In this document: piece by piece, positions 14,499 through 23,427 of the stretch
Layout of the letters: each line of letters opens with the position of its first letter
How positions within the stretch are numbered: the first letter of the stretch is position 1
NCBI GenBank assembly: GCA_900544765.1
Contig: UQWI01000017.1
Coordinates: 1 to 43,432 of the forward strand
Direction of reading: 5' to 3'
DNA from: an uncultured Eubacteriales bacterium
GTDB lineage: Bacteria; Bacillota; Clostridia; Oscillospirales; Oscillospiraceae
DNA length: 43,432 nt
Notes under the pieces: model-generated
The model's database searches: none
What the model was told of the DNA's origin: nothing
What the model saw: the letters and a program-made list of their open reading frames with translations, nothing else
Translations under genes and position numbers: made by a program

Positions 14499-15830
14499 AT
14501 GAACAGCAAATTCAAACTGGCGCTGATTATTCTGGCGGCGGTAGTCGTCATCATTCTCGCCATCGTTATCATCTCCGTGCTCACGGGCGGCTCGGAAGAG
14601 GGCGGCGATGTGTCGGCCCCGCCCGTGGAGACCCCGTCGACACAGACGCCGGACGCGCTGCAAAGCACACCGCCCGAGGAGACCCCGGCAGAAAGCTCCA
14701 CCGGCGCCAATACCACCACCGCTACCATAGCCGTCGGAGGCGACATCGTAATGCACTCCGGCCTCAACACCGAGGCCCTGCAGAGCGACGGCACCTATGA
14801 CTACACGCCCATCTTCGGCGTGCTGCCCGAGCTGGTCTCCGGCGCCGACTACGCCGTCTGCTCGCTGGCCACGACGCTGGTGGAGTCCGGCAGCGCCTAC
14901 ATGGCCTATCCGCTCTTCCGCTCTCCCACTTCCGTGGCCGACGCGGTGGCCTCCGTGGGCTTCGACCTCGTGAACACGGCCACGAGCCATCTGGCCGACG
15001 CCTGGAAGGACGGCATAGACTACACTCTGAACACCCTTGAGGGAGCGGGGCTGTCCCATGTCGGCACTTACAGGACGCAGGACGAGCGTACAAGCTCCGG
15101 CAACCGCACTATGGTGGACGTGAACGGCATTTCCGTGGCCTTCCTGGCCTACACCTGCGACACGAACAATGTCCCCGTGAGCGGCTTTGAGTACGCCGCG
15201 AGCATCTGTGCTACCGACTACCTCACCGGCGGAACCAGCATCGACTACGAGCTCATGGATGCCGATATCTCTGCAGCGCGCGAGGCGGGGGCGGATTTGG
15301 TGTTCGTGTTCATGTCCTGGGGTACCGAATTCTCCACTGAGCCCAGCGAGCTGCAGTACGAAATCGCCGACAACCTCATTTCCTCCGGCGCCGACGTCAT
15401 AATCGGCGGGCACTGCCGCGTCCCTCAGCCCATGGAAATGCGCACGGTGCAGCGCGACGACGGCACGGAGCGCTCCGGTTTCGTCTGCTACAGCCTCGGC
15501 AACCTCATTTCCTGCCAGAACGACGAGTACACCGACATTTCGGCCATACTCAACCTCACTATCACCCGTGACAACGACACAGGAGTGACACGCGTAACCG
15601 ACGTGAGCTACAGGCCCATATACATGGCCGACCTCTACGACTACGGCATCAACGACTACGACTGGCACTACCGCGTGGTTGACCTCCACGCCGCCATCGA
15701 TGCCTGGGAGAGCGGCGACAACTGGGAGTGGATAACCCAGGATATCTACAACGATATGGCTGCCGCGCTCGACGACGCCCACGCGCTCTTCGGCGGCGAG
15801 TACGACCCCGAATACACGCCCGAGCAGTGA
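14499..15830 (+). CDS. CapA-like (PGA_cap) exported protein with degenerate metal site
   Basis: A 443-residue protein with an N-terminal membrane anchor (residues 7-29), a Pro, Thr and Ser rich linker to about 72, and a CapA/poly-gamma-glutamate-synthesis-type metallophosphatase fold facing outside. Family landmarks are present but altered: GGDIVMH keeps Asp82; the usual NLE motif is SLA at 122-124; the usual NNH is TSH at 162-164; FMSWGTE is kept; and the usual GHPH reads GHCR with His305 kept and Arg307 in place of His. Several metal ligands are therefore missing, which suggests a non-catalytic or changed role. It stands alone without capB or capC. The ribosome site is GAGGT before ATG 14499. 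Confidence 0.85.
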   Translation: MNSKFKLALIILAAVVVIILAIVIISVLTGGSEEGGDVSAPPVETPSTQTPDALQSTPPEETPAESSTGANTTTATIAVGGDIVMHSGLNTEALQSDGTYDYTPIFGVLPELVSGADYAVCSLATTLVESGSAYMAYPLFRSPTSVADAVASVGFDLVNTATSHLADAWKDGIDYTLNTLEGAGLSHVGTYRTQDERTSSGNRTMVDVNGISVAFLAYTCDTNNVPVSGFEYAASICATDYLTGGTSIDYELMDADISAAREAGADLVFVFMSWGTEFSTEPSELQYEIADNLISSGADVIIGGHCRVPQPMEMRTVQRDDGTERSGFVCYSLGNLISCQNDEYTDISAILNLTITRDNDTGVTRVTDVSYRPIYMADLYDYGINDYDWHYRVVDLHAAIDAWESGDNWEWITQDIYNDMAAALDDAHALFGGEYDPEYTPEQ

Positions 15831-15853
15831 GCTCGCGGCCCAACAGCGAAAAC

Positions 15854-15881
15854 AAAGGCCCCGCCGGCAGGCGGGGCCTTT
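15854..15881. terminator. Bidirectional terminator between the capA-like gene and rubrerythrin
   Basis: AAAGGCCCCGCC (15854-15865) pairs perfectly with GGCGGGGCCTTT (15870-15881) around a 4-base loop. Short T-runs are present on both strands, and the two flanking genes converge here. Confidence 0.9.
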
Positions 15882-15910
15882 GTCATGCCTCAAGGGAGGC
15901 TCTGATGTCA

Positions 15911-16450
15911 TCAATAGTTTTCGGCGCGCAGCTCGAAGTAGGCCTGCGGGTGGGCGCATACGGGGCATACGACGGGGGCGCTCGGGCCGACATGGACGTG
16001 GCCACAGTTGCGGCACACCCAGACCTGGTCGCCTACGCGGGAGAACACCTTGGCCTCCTCGATGTTCTTGAGCAGGGCCAGATAGCGCTCCTCGTGGAGC
16101 TTCTCGATGGCGGCGACGCCCTCAAACTTCTTGGCGAGCTCCTCAAAGCCCTCCTCGTGGGCGGTCTTGGCAAAGCCCGCGTACATGTCCGTCCACTCGT
16201 AGTTCTCGCCCTCAGCGGCGAGCTTCAGGTTTTCAGTCGTGGGGCCGACCTTGCCGCCGTGCAGGGCCTTGTACCACAGCTTGGCGTGCTCCTTCTCGTT
16301 GGCGGAAGTCTCGGCGAACACGGCGGCTATCTGCTCGTAGCCGTCCTTCTTGGCCTGGGAAGAGTAGTATTCGTACTTGACGCGGGCCTGGGACTCGCCG
16401 GCAAAAGCGGTTTCAAGATTTTTGAATGTCTGGCTGTCTTTAAATTCCAT
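15911..16450 (-). CDS. Rubrerythrin
   Basis: A 179-residue non-haem iron peroxidase that removes hydrogen peroxide in the cytosol of anaerobes. The N-terminal ferritin-like four-helix bundle carries the diiron ligands in GESQARVKY (about 18-26), ANEKEHAK (about 50-57) and the later IEKLHEERY repeat. The C terminus is a rubredoxin domain with CRNCG and CPVC, which passes electrons to the diiron centre. I take the ATG at 16450 because AAGGAGG lies 9 bases upstream; earlier in-frame starts have no site. It is monocistronic. Two TGTACA hexamers occur at about 16472-16495 in its promoter region, of unknown meaning. Confidence 0.95.
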   Translation of the reverse strand: MEFKDSQTFKNLETAFAGESQARVKYEYYSSQAKKDGYEQIAAVFAETSANEKEHAKLWYKALHGGKVGPTTENLKLAAEGENYEWTDMYAGFAKTAHEEGFEELAKKFEGVAAIEKLHEERYLALLKNIEEAKVFSRVGDQVWVCRNCGHVHVGPSAPVVCPVCAHPQAYFELRAENY

Positions 16451-16625
16451 AACAATAGACCTCCTTATCATAATGTACACTGACACATGTACATATACAT
16501 CTTAAACGATTTTTGCGAAAATGCAAGCGCAAAAGCGAAATTTTGCCGTAACAGACTGCATATCCCGTGCATATCCGCGCACATAATGCGCATAATAGCC
16601 GCGAGAACAGTTCGGGAGGGATATT

Positions 16626-16823
16626 ATGAAAAAGCTTCTTGCCTCGCTGTTCGCGGCAGCCATGCTCGCCTCGCTCGCAGGCTGCGGGGATGCGGATGAC
16701 GGCGTCGTGACGGATTCGCCGGATACCAAGCCGGTGCCAACGGCCATAACGGGGACGCACATGCCGCAGGTGTCCGGAAGCGACAGCGTGACGGCCCCGC
16801 CGAGCATGTCGGCGATGGAGTGA
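16626..16823 (+). CDS. Small predicted lipoprotein
   Basis: A 65-residue protein with a signal peptide and lipobox (LASLAGC, Cys20), so it should be lipid-anchored on the outer face of the membrane. The mature part is only about 45 residues, acidic and rich in Asp, Thr, Pro and Ser, with no fold or family I recognise. GGGAGGG lies 7 bases before the ATG. It is flanked by the divergent rubrerythrin gene and a shared terminator at 16825-16859, so it is a single-gene unit. Confidence 0.65.
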   Translation: MKKLLASLFAAAMLASLAGCGDADDGVVTDSPDTKPVPTAITGTHMPQVSGSDSVTAPPSMSAME

Positions 16824-16824
16824 G

Positions 16825-16859
16825 CAAAAAGGCGCGAACCCGTATTGGGTCCGCGCCTT
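16825..16859. terminator. Terminator between the lipoprotein and HD-domain genes
   Basis: AAGGCGCG and ACCC (16829-16841 region) pair with GGGT and CGCGCCTT (16847-16859). On the minus strand it is followed by TTTTTGC, so it ends the leftward spoIID-like-queA-HD unit; the plus strand has only a weak T-run. Confidence 0.75.
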
Positions 16860-16964
16860 GAGCTTTGTAATGCGGTGCGTTTACATAGACGGATAGCCGC
16901 TGCCGTATCAAGCGCGCTCAGCGTGTGGGCGCTGCTCGCCGCTTATCCCGGCACCGCGTGAAGC

Positions 16965-17507
16965 TCAGGCCCGCATTGCGTCGAGGGTTATCTGGGCGAG
17001 CTCCGGCACGGTCATACTCAGCATTTCCGCACCCTTTGTGATGACGTCACGGGAGCAGCCTGCGGCAAATTTCTTGTCCTTAAACTTCTTCATTACGCTC
17101 TTGGAGTCCATACCCTCGTAGCCGGTGGGGCGCATTTTGGCGGCGGCCCAGATGAGGCCGGTGAACTCGTCGGTGGCGAAGAGGAACTTCTCCATCTGGC
17201 GGGTGGGCTCCACGTCGCAGACGAGGCCGTAGCCGTGGCTGCATACGGCGTGTATGACGCTCTCGTCGACGTCCAGCTCTTTGAGCAGGCTTTGGGCCCT
17301 GACGCAGTGCTCCTCGGGCCACTGCTCGTAGTCTATGTCGTGCAGTATGCCGACGGCCTGCCAGTAGGCGACGTTTTCAGGGTCATAAGTCCTGGCTATC
17401 TCTGCCATGACCTTGCCTACGGTTTCGGCGTGCTGGATGTGGAAGGGCTCGCTGTTGTAGCGCTTGACAAGCTCCAGTGCCTGTTCCGGGGTGGGTATAT
17501 AGCTCAT
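16965..17507 (-). CDS. HD-domain phosphohydrolase family protein
   Basis: A 180-residue cytosolic protein with the HD fold of metal-dependent phosphohydrolases. His24 in the FHIQHAE segment, the paired GILHDIDYEQW (His-Asp near 54-55), a later His in VCSHGYG (near 90) and FATDEF (Asp near 112) provide the metal ligands. Small HD proteins like this hydrolyse phosphomonoesters or nucleotides, but the substrate is unknown. I take the ATG at 17507 (MSYIPTPEQ), with GGAGGT 7 bases upstream. It is the last gene after the SpoIID-like gene and queA, 67 bases after the queA stop. Confidence 0.85.
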   Translation of the reverse strand: MSYIPTPEQALELVKRYNSEPFHIQHAETVGKVMAEIARTYDPENVAYWQAVGILHDIDYEQWPEEHCVRAQSLLKELDVDESVIHAVCSHGYGLVCDVEPTRQMEKFLFATDEFTGLIWAAAKMRPTGYEGMDSKSVMKKFKDKKFAAGCSRDVITKGAEMLSMTVPELAQITLDAMRA

Positions 17508-17574
17508 ACTTGTACCTCCAATTTTCGCGTATGCGTATATGATACTACCGGGTGGGCCGATTTTCAAGCGCTTG

Positions 17575-18597
17575 TCAGGAGATAAACATGGCGTCGCCGA
17601 AGGAGAAGAAGCGGTAGCGCTCCCGCACGGCCTCGGCGTAGGCGTTCAGGACGTGCTCGCGCCCGGCAAAGGCGCTGACCAGCATGACCAGGGTGCTCTC
17701 AGGCAGGTGGAAGTTGGTCACCAGGGCGTCCATGCACTTGAACCTGTATCCAGGGTAGATGAAGATGTTCGTCCAGCCGCTCTTCGCGTCCATTGTGCCG
17801 TCGGGGTTGGCGAAGCTCTCCAGAGTGCGGCAGGACGTCGTGCCGACGCAGACCACGCGGCCGCCTGCGGCCTTGGTCTCGTTGATAATGCGGGCCGTCT
17901 CCTCGGGGACTATGCAGAACTCGGAGTGCATGTCGTGGTCCTCTATCTCGTCCTCCTTGACGGGGCGGAAGGTGCCCAGGCCGACGTGCAGCGTGATGAA
18001 GCACTCGCGCACGCCCTTGGCGGAGATGCGGTCCAGCAATTCCCGCGTGAAGTGCAGTCCTGCCGTGGGGGCGGCGGCGGAGCCGAGCTCGCGGGAGTAC
18101 ACGGTCTGATAGCGCTCGGCGTCCTGGAGCTCTTCCTTGATGTACGGAGGCAGGGGCATCTTGCCCAGGCGCTCAAGCACCTCGAGGAATATGCCCTCAT
18201 AGTTGAAACGGATTATGCGGTTGCCGCCCTCTGCGACGCTCTCGACCTCGGCGGTGAGCTCGCCGCTGCCGAAGCTCAGCTTCACGCCGGGCTTGGTCTT
18301 GCGTCCGGGACGGGTCAGGCACTCCCAGCGTCCCTCTCCCAAATCTCGCAGGAGCAGCACTTCGACGGCGCCGCCGCTCTCGCGGGCGCCGAGCAGCCTT
18401 GCGGGCAGGACGCGTGAGTCGTTCATGACGAGGCAGTCGCCGGGGCGCAGGAGCTCCTCCAAGTCGGTGAACACGCGGTGGCTAACCTCGCCGGTCACGC
18501 GGTCGAGGCACATCAGGCGGGAGGAGTCTCGCTTTTCCAGCGGGGTCTGGGCTATGAGCTCCTCGGGCAAATCAAAGTAGAAGTCGGATTTTTTCAT
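17575..18597 (-). CDS. queA: tRNA preQ1(34) S-adenosylmethionine ribosyltransferase-isomerase
   Basis: A 340-residue QueA, which transfers and isomerises the ribosyl part of S-adenosylmethionine onto preQ1-modified tRNA to form epoxyqueuosine. Length and sequence match the family throughout: [17 protein letters not shown] at 8-24, [14 protein letters not shown] at 57-70, APTAGLHFT around 196-204, [10 protein letters not shown] around 222 and VTNFHLPES around 289. The start ATG at 18597 has GAAAGG upstream and lies 12 bases after the stop of the SpoIID-like gene. The usual partner tgt is not adjacent in this window. Confidence 0.97.
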   Translation of the reverse strand: MKKSDFYFDLPEELIAQTPLEKRDSSRLMCLDRVTGEVSHRVFTDLEELLRPGDCLVMNDSRVLPARLLGARESGGAVEVLLLRDLGEGRWECLTRPGRKTKPGVKLSFGSGELTAEVESVAEGGNRIIRFNYEGIFLEVLERLGKMPLPPYIKEELQDAERYQTVYSRELGSAAAPTAGLHFTRELLDRISAKGVRECFITLHVGLGTFRPVKEDEIEDHDMHSEFCIVPEETARIINETKAAGGRVVCVGTTSCRTLESFANPDGTMDAKSGWTNIFIYPGYRFKCMDALVTNFHLPESTLVMLVSAFAGREHVLNAYAEAVRERYRFFSFGDAMFIS

Positions 18598-18609
18598 CTT
18601 ACGCCTTTC

Positions 18610-20268
18610 TCACACGCCGCGCGAGAGTTCTACGCCCGTGTAGTAGAAGTTTAGTATCTGGTCAAAGGTGAAGCCGTAGGCGCTGGCCATGGCGTAGGCG
18701 CCGTACTGGCTCATGCCCAGGTTGTGGCCCCAGCCGCCTCCTGCGAAGGTGAAGCCGCCGGCGGACTCGCTCACCTCAAAGTGTATGCCGCCCAGGCCCA
18801 GCGCGCCGGTCACGAAGTTATAGCAGCTCGAGCGCTCAAACTCCGCGCTGCGCCCGGCGGCGTCGGTGAAGGTGAGGCCTATTACGTTGCCGGTGGCGGA
18901 GAGGGTGGTCTCCACGTCCGTGACCGTACCGAGCTCGTAGCCGTAGCGGTTGACGGCGGCGGCAAGGGAGCTGCCGCTGAAGCTCTTCGTCCAGCTGCTG
19001 TTGGCGTTCAGGCCGTCGGAGGCGGCCTCATAGGGGTCGACCTTGCCGCGCAGCCAGCCGACGGCGTTGGCCATGACGTTTTCACTGTTTTCGGTGGCGC
19101 CGCCGCTGGAGGAGCAGTACATGGCGTCTATCGGCCTGCCGTCATAGGTCAGGTACAGGCCCGCGGTGGCCTCGACGGCCGCGTCGGTACCCGCTCCGGA
19201 GGCGCCGGTGCCGCGATAGACCTGGCTGTAGGTGTCGTTGGAGACGTCGCAGCCGTAGCCGCGCAGGCTGTTGAAGTGGTTGGCGGCATAGGTACGCGCG
19301 CAGACGGCCTGGGCCTTGAGCGCCTCGAGCGGCCAGCCCTCGCTCATCTCGTAGGGCAGGACGCCCTTTACATAGTCCTCAATGTCCACAACGTTTACGA
19401 CTGTGAGCAGCTCGCCGTCGCGCCTCGTGTAGTCGAAGCCGCCGCGATAGGTGTTGCCCCTGAACCAGGTCAGGGTGTCGTCCCCGCGCGGGCGCACGCC
19501 CAGGCTCAGAGAGCTGCCGCAGTCGAACTCGAAGATTATGCCCGCGTCGGAAGTGCGCGTCACAACCACGCAGCGGTCACTGGCTGTGTAGACCTCGCCG
19601 TAGACGCCGGAGGCGTCGAGCGCCAGCTGGGCCTCGCCAGCCGTCTCATAGGCCCCGCAGAGGGCGTAGAAGCGCCCGTTGTAGTATGCGGCGAAGCCGT
19701 CGGGGTACTCGTCGGCGGCGTACATTGCCTCCTCGTAGCTCGTGTACGAACCCGGCAGACGTATGTGATAGCAGCCGACAGTGCCGCCGCCGGTGGAGAC
19801 GTTGCGGTCTATGCACATGGTTATGCGGGTCTCATCAGTTTCGGCCAGGACATGGAATTCGCGCTCCGAGTCGTAGTAGCCGAGCTCATAGCCGCTTCCG
19901 GTCTCATTTTCCAGGTTGGCGTACTCGAGCGTGGGGTTGCGTATGCTGCTCTCCCCGGCGTAGTAGTAGAGGCCGACGCGTATCTTGTCGTAGGGCAGCT
20001 CAAGCTCGCCCGTGACGTCCAGGTGCTCCGGGTCGCCCTCGGGTGCGGTGAGGCTGCCGTCGAGCTGTACGAGACCGCCGGAGGTCATGACGTACTGCCC
20101 GCCGCCCGTGAGCTGCTCCAGGCCGCCGTCGCCGACGGCGTAAAGACCGTCGAGGCTGTCGAAGGCCTCGCCGTCTATGTACACTCCGCCGGAGGCCGAG
20201 GCCGGGGCGGCGATGGAGATAGCCAGGGCCGCGCCCAGGCAGCAGGTTAGTAATTTATCAGCTTTCAT
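18610..20268 (-). CDS. SpoIID/LytB-domain secreted protein with SPOR-like region
   Basis: A 552-residue exported protein with a signal peptide (1-26, ending PASASG). A SPOR-like segment lies around 170-240 (YTSYEEAMYAADEYPDGFAA). The C-terminal half is a SpoIID/LytB (amidase enhancer) domain: VVDIEDYVKGVLPYEM, ALKAQAVCARTYA, YSQVYRG, AMYCSSSGGATENSENV and the terminal GGGWGHNLGMSQYGAYAMA. SpoIID-type proteins are lytic transglycosylases acting on peptidoglycan lacking stem peptides. This gene is outside a sporulation cluster, so it is more likely the LytB-type cell-wall branch. Start at ATG 20268, with AAAGGTGA upstream. It is the first gene of a unit with queA and the HD gene. Confidence 0.88.
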   Translation of the reverse strand: MKADKLLTCCLGAALAISIAAPASASGGVYIDGEAFDSLDGLYAVGDGGLEQLTGGGQYVMTSGGLVQLDGSLTAPEGDPEHLDVTGELELPYDKIRVGLYYYAGESSIRNPTLEYANLENETGSGYELGYYDSEREFHVLAETDETRITMCIDRNVSTGGGTVGCYHIRLPGSYTSYEEAMYAADEYPDGFAAYYNGRFYALCGAYETAGEAQLALDASGVYGEVYTASDRCVVVTRTSDAGIIFEFDCGSSLSLGVRPRGDDTLTWFRGNTYRGGFDYTRRDGELLTVVNVVDIEDYVKGVLPYEMSEGWPLEALKAQAVCARTYAANHFNSLRGYGCDVSNDTYSQVYRGTGASGAGTDAAVEATAGLYLTYDGRPIDAMYCSSSGGATENSENVMANAVGWLRGKVDPYEAASDGLNANSSWTKSFSGSSLAAAVNRYGYELGTVTDVETTLSATGNVIGLTFTDAAGRSAEFERSSCYNFVTGALGLGGIHFEVSESAGGFTFAGGGWGHNLGMSQYGAYAMASAYGFTFDQILNFYYTGVELSRGV

Positions 20269-20365
20269 TTGTTCACCTTTTAACGATTTGTTGACTGAAA
20301 GAGACCACAGTGATATGATAATGTGAAACCGGAATGTTTCGCCGGACTTCGACAGTCTGCTTACT

Positions 20366-20394
20366 ATTATAGTAGCACGGGCTGACAATTGCAA
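20366..20394 (-). promoter_or_regulatory. Promoter of the spoIID-like-queA-HD unit
   Basis: Minus-strand -35 TTGCAA (20389-20394), 17-base spacer, consensus -10 TATAAT (20366-20371), about 95 bases before the start codon. Confidence 0.75.
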
Positions 20395-20465
20395 GCGCGG
20401 CGTACCCGGCATTATTTAACCAACCTGCGAATATGATGTTCGTATGGCGAAAGGAAGGTCTTGCT

Positions 20466-21551
20466 ATGCAGAAACTGAAAGCGGGCGTAATAGGCGGCAC
20501 CGGAATGGTGGGCCAGCGCTTTGTCACACTGATTGCCAATCACCCCTGGTTTGAACTCACGGCCATTGCCGCGAGCGCGCGCAGCGCGGGCAAGACCTAC
20601 GAGGAGACAGCCGGGAAGCGCTGGGCTCTCGACGAGCCCATGCCCGAGTGTGCCAAGGGCATAGTCGTCAAGGACGCGGCCGACGTAGAGGGCATGGCGG
20701 GCGAGGTGGACTTCGTGTTCTGCGCCGTGGACATGGACAAGGACGCCGTCCTCGCGCTCGAGGAGGCCTATGCCAAGCACGAGACGCCCGTGGTCTCCAA
20801 TAACAGCGCGAACCGCATGACGCCGGATGTGCCGATGGTCATACCCGAGATCAACCCCGGCCACCTGGAGATAATCCCCGCGCAGAAGAAGCGCCTGGGC
20901 ACAAGCCGCGGCTTCATCGCCGTCAAGAGCAACTGCTCCATACAGAGCTATGTCCCGGCCCTGAGCCCCTTCAGGCTTGACTGCGGCCTAAACAGGATAC
21001 TGGTGTGCACTTACCAGGCCATTTCCGGCGCGGGCAAGACTTTCGAGACCTGGCCCGAAATGGTTGACAACGTCATCCCGTATATAGGCGGCGAGGAGGA
21101 AAAGAGCGAGCGCGAGCCCATGAAAGTCTGGGGCAGCGTCGCCGGGGACCACATAGAGAACGCCGTGCGCCCTGACATCACCGCGCAGTGCCTGCGCGTC
21201 CCGGCCGCAAACGGCCACATGGCCGCGGTTTTCTGCTCCTTCGACAAGACGCCCTCCATGGACGAAATGAAGGCCGCCTGGGCCTCGTTCAAGGGCCGCC
21301 CGCAGGAGCTCAAGCTGCCCAGCGCCCCTGAGCAGTTCCTGCGCTATTTCGAGGAGCCCGACCGCCCGCAGACCAGGCTCGACCGCATGAACGAGCACGG
21401 CATGCAGATTAGCATAGGCCGTCTGAGGCCCGACAGCCAGTACGACTACAAGTTCGTCTGCCTGAGCCACAACACCCTGCGCGGCGCCGCCGGCGGGGCC
21501 GTAGAGCTCGCCGAGCTGCTCGCCGCCGAGGGGTATATCACGAGGAAATAA
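20466..21551 (+). CDS. asd: Aspartate-semialdehyde dehydrogenase
   Basis: A 361-residue NADPH-dependent enzyme converting aspartyl-4-phosphate to aspartate semialdehyde, the branch point to lysine, diaminopimelate, threonine and methionine. The N-terminal nucleotide loop is VIGGTGMVGQRF at 8-19, and the catalytic Cys157 lies in VKSNCSIQ. The sequence belongs to the archaeal/fungal-type branch of the family (EPMKVWG, RVPAANGHMAAVF) and is longer than the E. coli-type motif pattern would suggest. The start is ATG 20466, behind AAAGGAAGG; the upstream in-frame ATG at 20433 lacks a site. It is followed by dapA and dapB, forming a lysine/DAP synthesis cluster. Confidence 0.95.
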   Translation: MQKLKAGVIGGTGMVGQRFVTLIANHPWFELTAIAASARSAGKTYEETAGKRWALDEPMPECAKGIVVKDAADVEGMAGEVDFVFCAVDMDKDAVLALEEAYAKHETPVVSNNSANRMTPDVPMVIPEINPGHLEIIPAQKKRLGTSRGFIAVKSNCSIQSYVPALSPFRLDCGLNRILVCTYQAISGAGKTFETWPEMVDNVIPYIGGEEEKSEREPMKVWGSVAGDHIENAVRPDITAQCLRVPAANGHMAAVFCSFDKTPSMDEMKAAWASFKGRPQELKLPSAPEQFLRYFEEPDRPQTRLDRMNEHGMQISIGRLRPDSQYDYKFVCLSHNTLRGAAGGAVELAELLAAEGYITRK

Positions 21552-21630
21552 AGCGCAGAACGGAGCCGTTTAGCCCGGCAAGTACACGGATATAAGGAAT
21601 TTGGAAACTATAACAAAGAGGAGGATAATC

Positions 21631-22524
21631 ATGGCCAAGACACCGATATTTACGGGTTCGTGCACCGCGATAGTTACGCCGTACACAGATAACGGAGTGG
21701 ATTACGCAAAGTATGAAGAGCTGTTGGAGATGCAGTACGAGGGCGGTACCAGCGCTATCCTCGTCTGCGGCACCACCGGCGAAAACCCCACCCACACCGC
21801 AGAGGAGCACAACAAGCTCGCCGAGCTCACCGTAAAGCGCTGCGCCGGACGCATGAAGGTCATCGTCGGCGTGGGCTCCAACAACACCGAGCATGCGCTT
21901 GAGCAGGCCAAACACGCCGAGGGTATCGGCGCCGACGGCATACTCATGGTCACACCCTACTACAACAAGACCACCCAGTCCGGTCTCATCTCCCACTTCA
22001 GCTACGTCGCCGACCGCGTCAAGGTGCCGATGATACTCTACAACGTGCCCTCGCGCACCGGCATCGGCATCAAGCCCGCTACCTACAAGGCGCTCTCCGC
22101 CCACCCGAACATCAACGGCGTCAAGGAGGCCAGCGGCAACATAGCCGAATACGCCCTCACCCGCAGCATGTGCGGCGACGACCTCGCGTTCTGGTCCGGC
22201 AACGACTCCGACACAGTGCCGATGATGGCCCTTGGCGCCTACGGCGTCATCTCCGTGGCCTCCAACATCATACCTGCCGACGTGGCGAAGCTGTGTAAGC
22301 TCTGCTCCGACGGGGACTTCAAGGCCGCTGCGGCCGAGTATTTCCGCCTCGCGGACTTCTTCGACAAGCTCTTCATTGAGACCAACCCCATCCCCGTAAA
22401 GACCGCGATGAACCTCGCCGGGCTGAACGTCGGCAGGCTCCGCCTGCCGCTCGTGGATATGGCCGAGGGTACCAAAGCCCAGCTCATCGAGAGCATGCAC
22501 GCTCTGGGCATAGCCACCGTCTGA
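21631..22524 (+). CDS. dapA: 4-hydroxy-tetrahydrodipicolinate synthase
   Basis: A 297-residue class I aldolase condensing pyruvate with aspartate semialdehyde, the first committed step to diaminopimelate and lysine. The Schiff-base lysine is Lys165 in NGVKEASG and the catalytic tyrosine Tyr137 in LYNVPSRTG; CGTTGENPT at 46-54 is the typical substrate loop. I take the ATG at 21631 with GAGGAGG upstream rather than the TTG at 21601. It lies 80 bases after asd and 11 bases before dapB. A weak second half site suggests all three are co-transcribed. Confidence 0.97.
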   Translation: MAKTPIFTGSCTAIVTPYTDNGVDYAKYEELLEMQYEGGTSAILVCGTTGENPTHTAEEHNKLAELTVKRCAGRMKVIVGVGSNNTEHALEQAKHAEGIGADGILMVTPYYNKTTQSGLISHFSYVADRVKVPMILYNVPSRTGIGIKPATYKALSAHPNINGVKEASGNIAEYALTRSMCGDDLAFWSGNDSDTVPMMALGAYGVISVASNIIPADVAKLCKLCSDGDFKAAAAEYFRLADFFDKLFIETNPIPVKTAMNLAGLNVGRLRLPLVDMAEGTKAQLIESMHALGIATV

Positions 22525-22535
22525 GGTAGAACGCC

Positions 22536-23297
22536 ATGCTAAAGATAATCGTCTCCGGCTGCAACGGCCACATGGGACAGAGCGTCGTCAAGCTCTGCTC
22601 CGGGATGGACGACGTCGAGACCGTCTGCGGCTTCAACCGCACTCCGAAGGAGATGAACGGCTTTCGCGTCTACTCCGAGCCCAAAGCCTACTCCGGCGAG
22701 GCCGACGCGCTGATAGACTTCTCAAACCCTGCCAACCTCACGGCCATACTGGCCTTCTGCGCCGAGCGAGGCGTACCGGGCGTACTCTGCACCACCGGGT
22801 ACTCGGATGAACAGCTCGCCGAGATTGACGCCGCGAGTAAGCACGTGCCGCTTTTCAAGAGCGGGAACATGTCGCTGGGCGTGAACCTGATGATACGTCT
22901 GGCAAAGCGCGCCGCCGCCGTCCTGGGCGGGAGCTTCGACGTCGAGATACTCGAGCGTCACCACAACCGCAAGCTCGACGCGCCCAGCGGCACCGCGCTG
23001 ATGCTGGCCGACGCCCTGGCAGAGAGCCTGCCGCACGAGAGCGAATACGTCTATGAGCGGCACAGCGTCAGGCAGAAGCGCCGCCGTGAGGAGATAGGTA
23101 TTTCATCCATGCGCGGCGGGACGATAGTCGGCGAACACGAGGTCATGTTCGCGGGCGCTGACGAGGTGTTCACGCTAAAGCACAGCGCGCTCTCTCGCGA
23201 CGTGTTCGCCTCCGGAGCCATCGCCGCCGCCAGGTATATCGCCACCGTCAAGGAGCCGGGCCTCTACGACATGGACGACCTCCTGGGAGATATGTAA
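22536..23297 (+). CDS. dapB: 4-hydroxy-tetrahydrodipicolinate reductase
   Basis: A 253-residue reductase catalysing the second step of the DAP branch with NAD(P)H. The nucleotide loop GCNGHMGQ is at 8-15, the signature ERHHNRKLDAPSGTA at 140-154 holds the catalytic His and Lys, and CTTGY at 85-89 is the usual active-site loop. Full length for the family. TGAGGT 8 bases before the ATG is the ribosome site. It is the last gene of the asd-dapA-dapB run and is followed by the GC-rich hairpin at 23305-23330. Confidence 0.97.
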   Translation: MLKIIVSGCNGHMGQSVVKLCSGMDDVETVCGFNRTPKEMNGFRVYSEPKAYSGEADALIDFSNPANLTAILAFCAERGVPGVLCTTGYSDEQLAEIDAASKHVPLFKSGNMSLGVNLMIRLAKRAAAVLGGSFDVEILERHHNRKLDAPSGTALMLADALAESLPHESEYVYERHSVRQKRRREEIGISSMRGGTIVGEHEVMFAGADEVFTLKHSALSRDVFASGAIAAARYIATVKEPGLYDMDDLLGDM

Positions 23298-23304
23298 TGC
23301 AAAA

Positions 23305-23330
23305 CAGGCGCGCCGTTTCCGGCGCGCCTG
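23305..23330. terminator. GC-rich hairpin after dapB
   Basis: CAGGCGCGCC (23305-23314) pairs perfectly with GGCGCGCCTG (23321-23330). There is no U-run on the plus strand, so it may act as an RNA 3' stabiliser or weak terminator. Confidence 0.55.
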
Positions 23331-23427
23331 TCGGCGCAAACACGGGCGGTGACGCTGCCTTCTCCGGAAAGCCCTGCCGGCTTCCGGCGGCGAGGGGAAC
23401 ACGCAGTTCACAACAAGGAGGTATACT

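Noticed and set aside
20389..20416. A second shared TTGCAA -35 for spoIID-like and asd
   Set aside because: The rightward -10 candidates are poor (ATTATT or TATTTA at 16 or 18 bases), so only the leftward promoter is supported.
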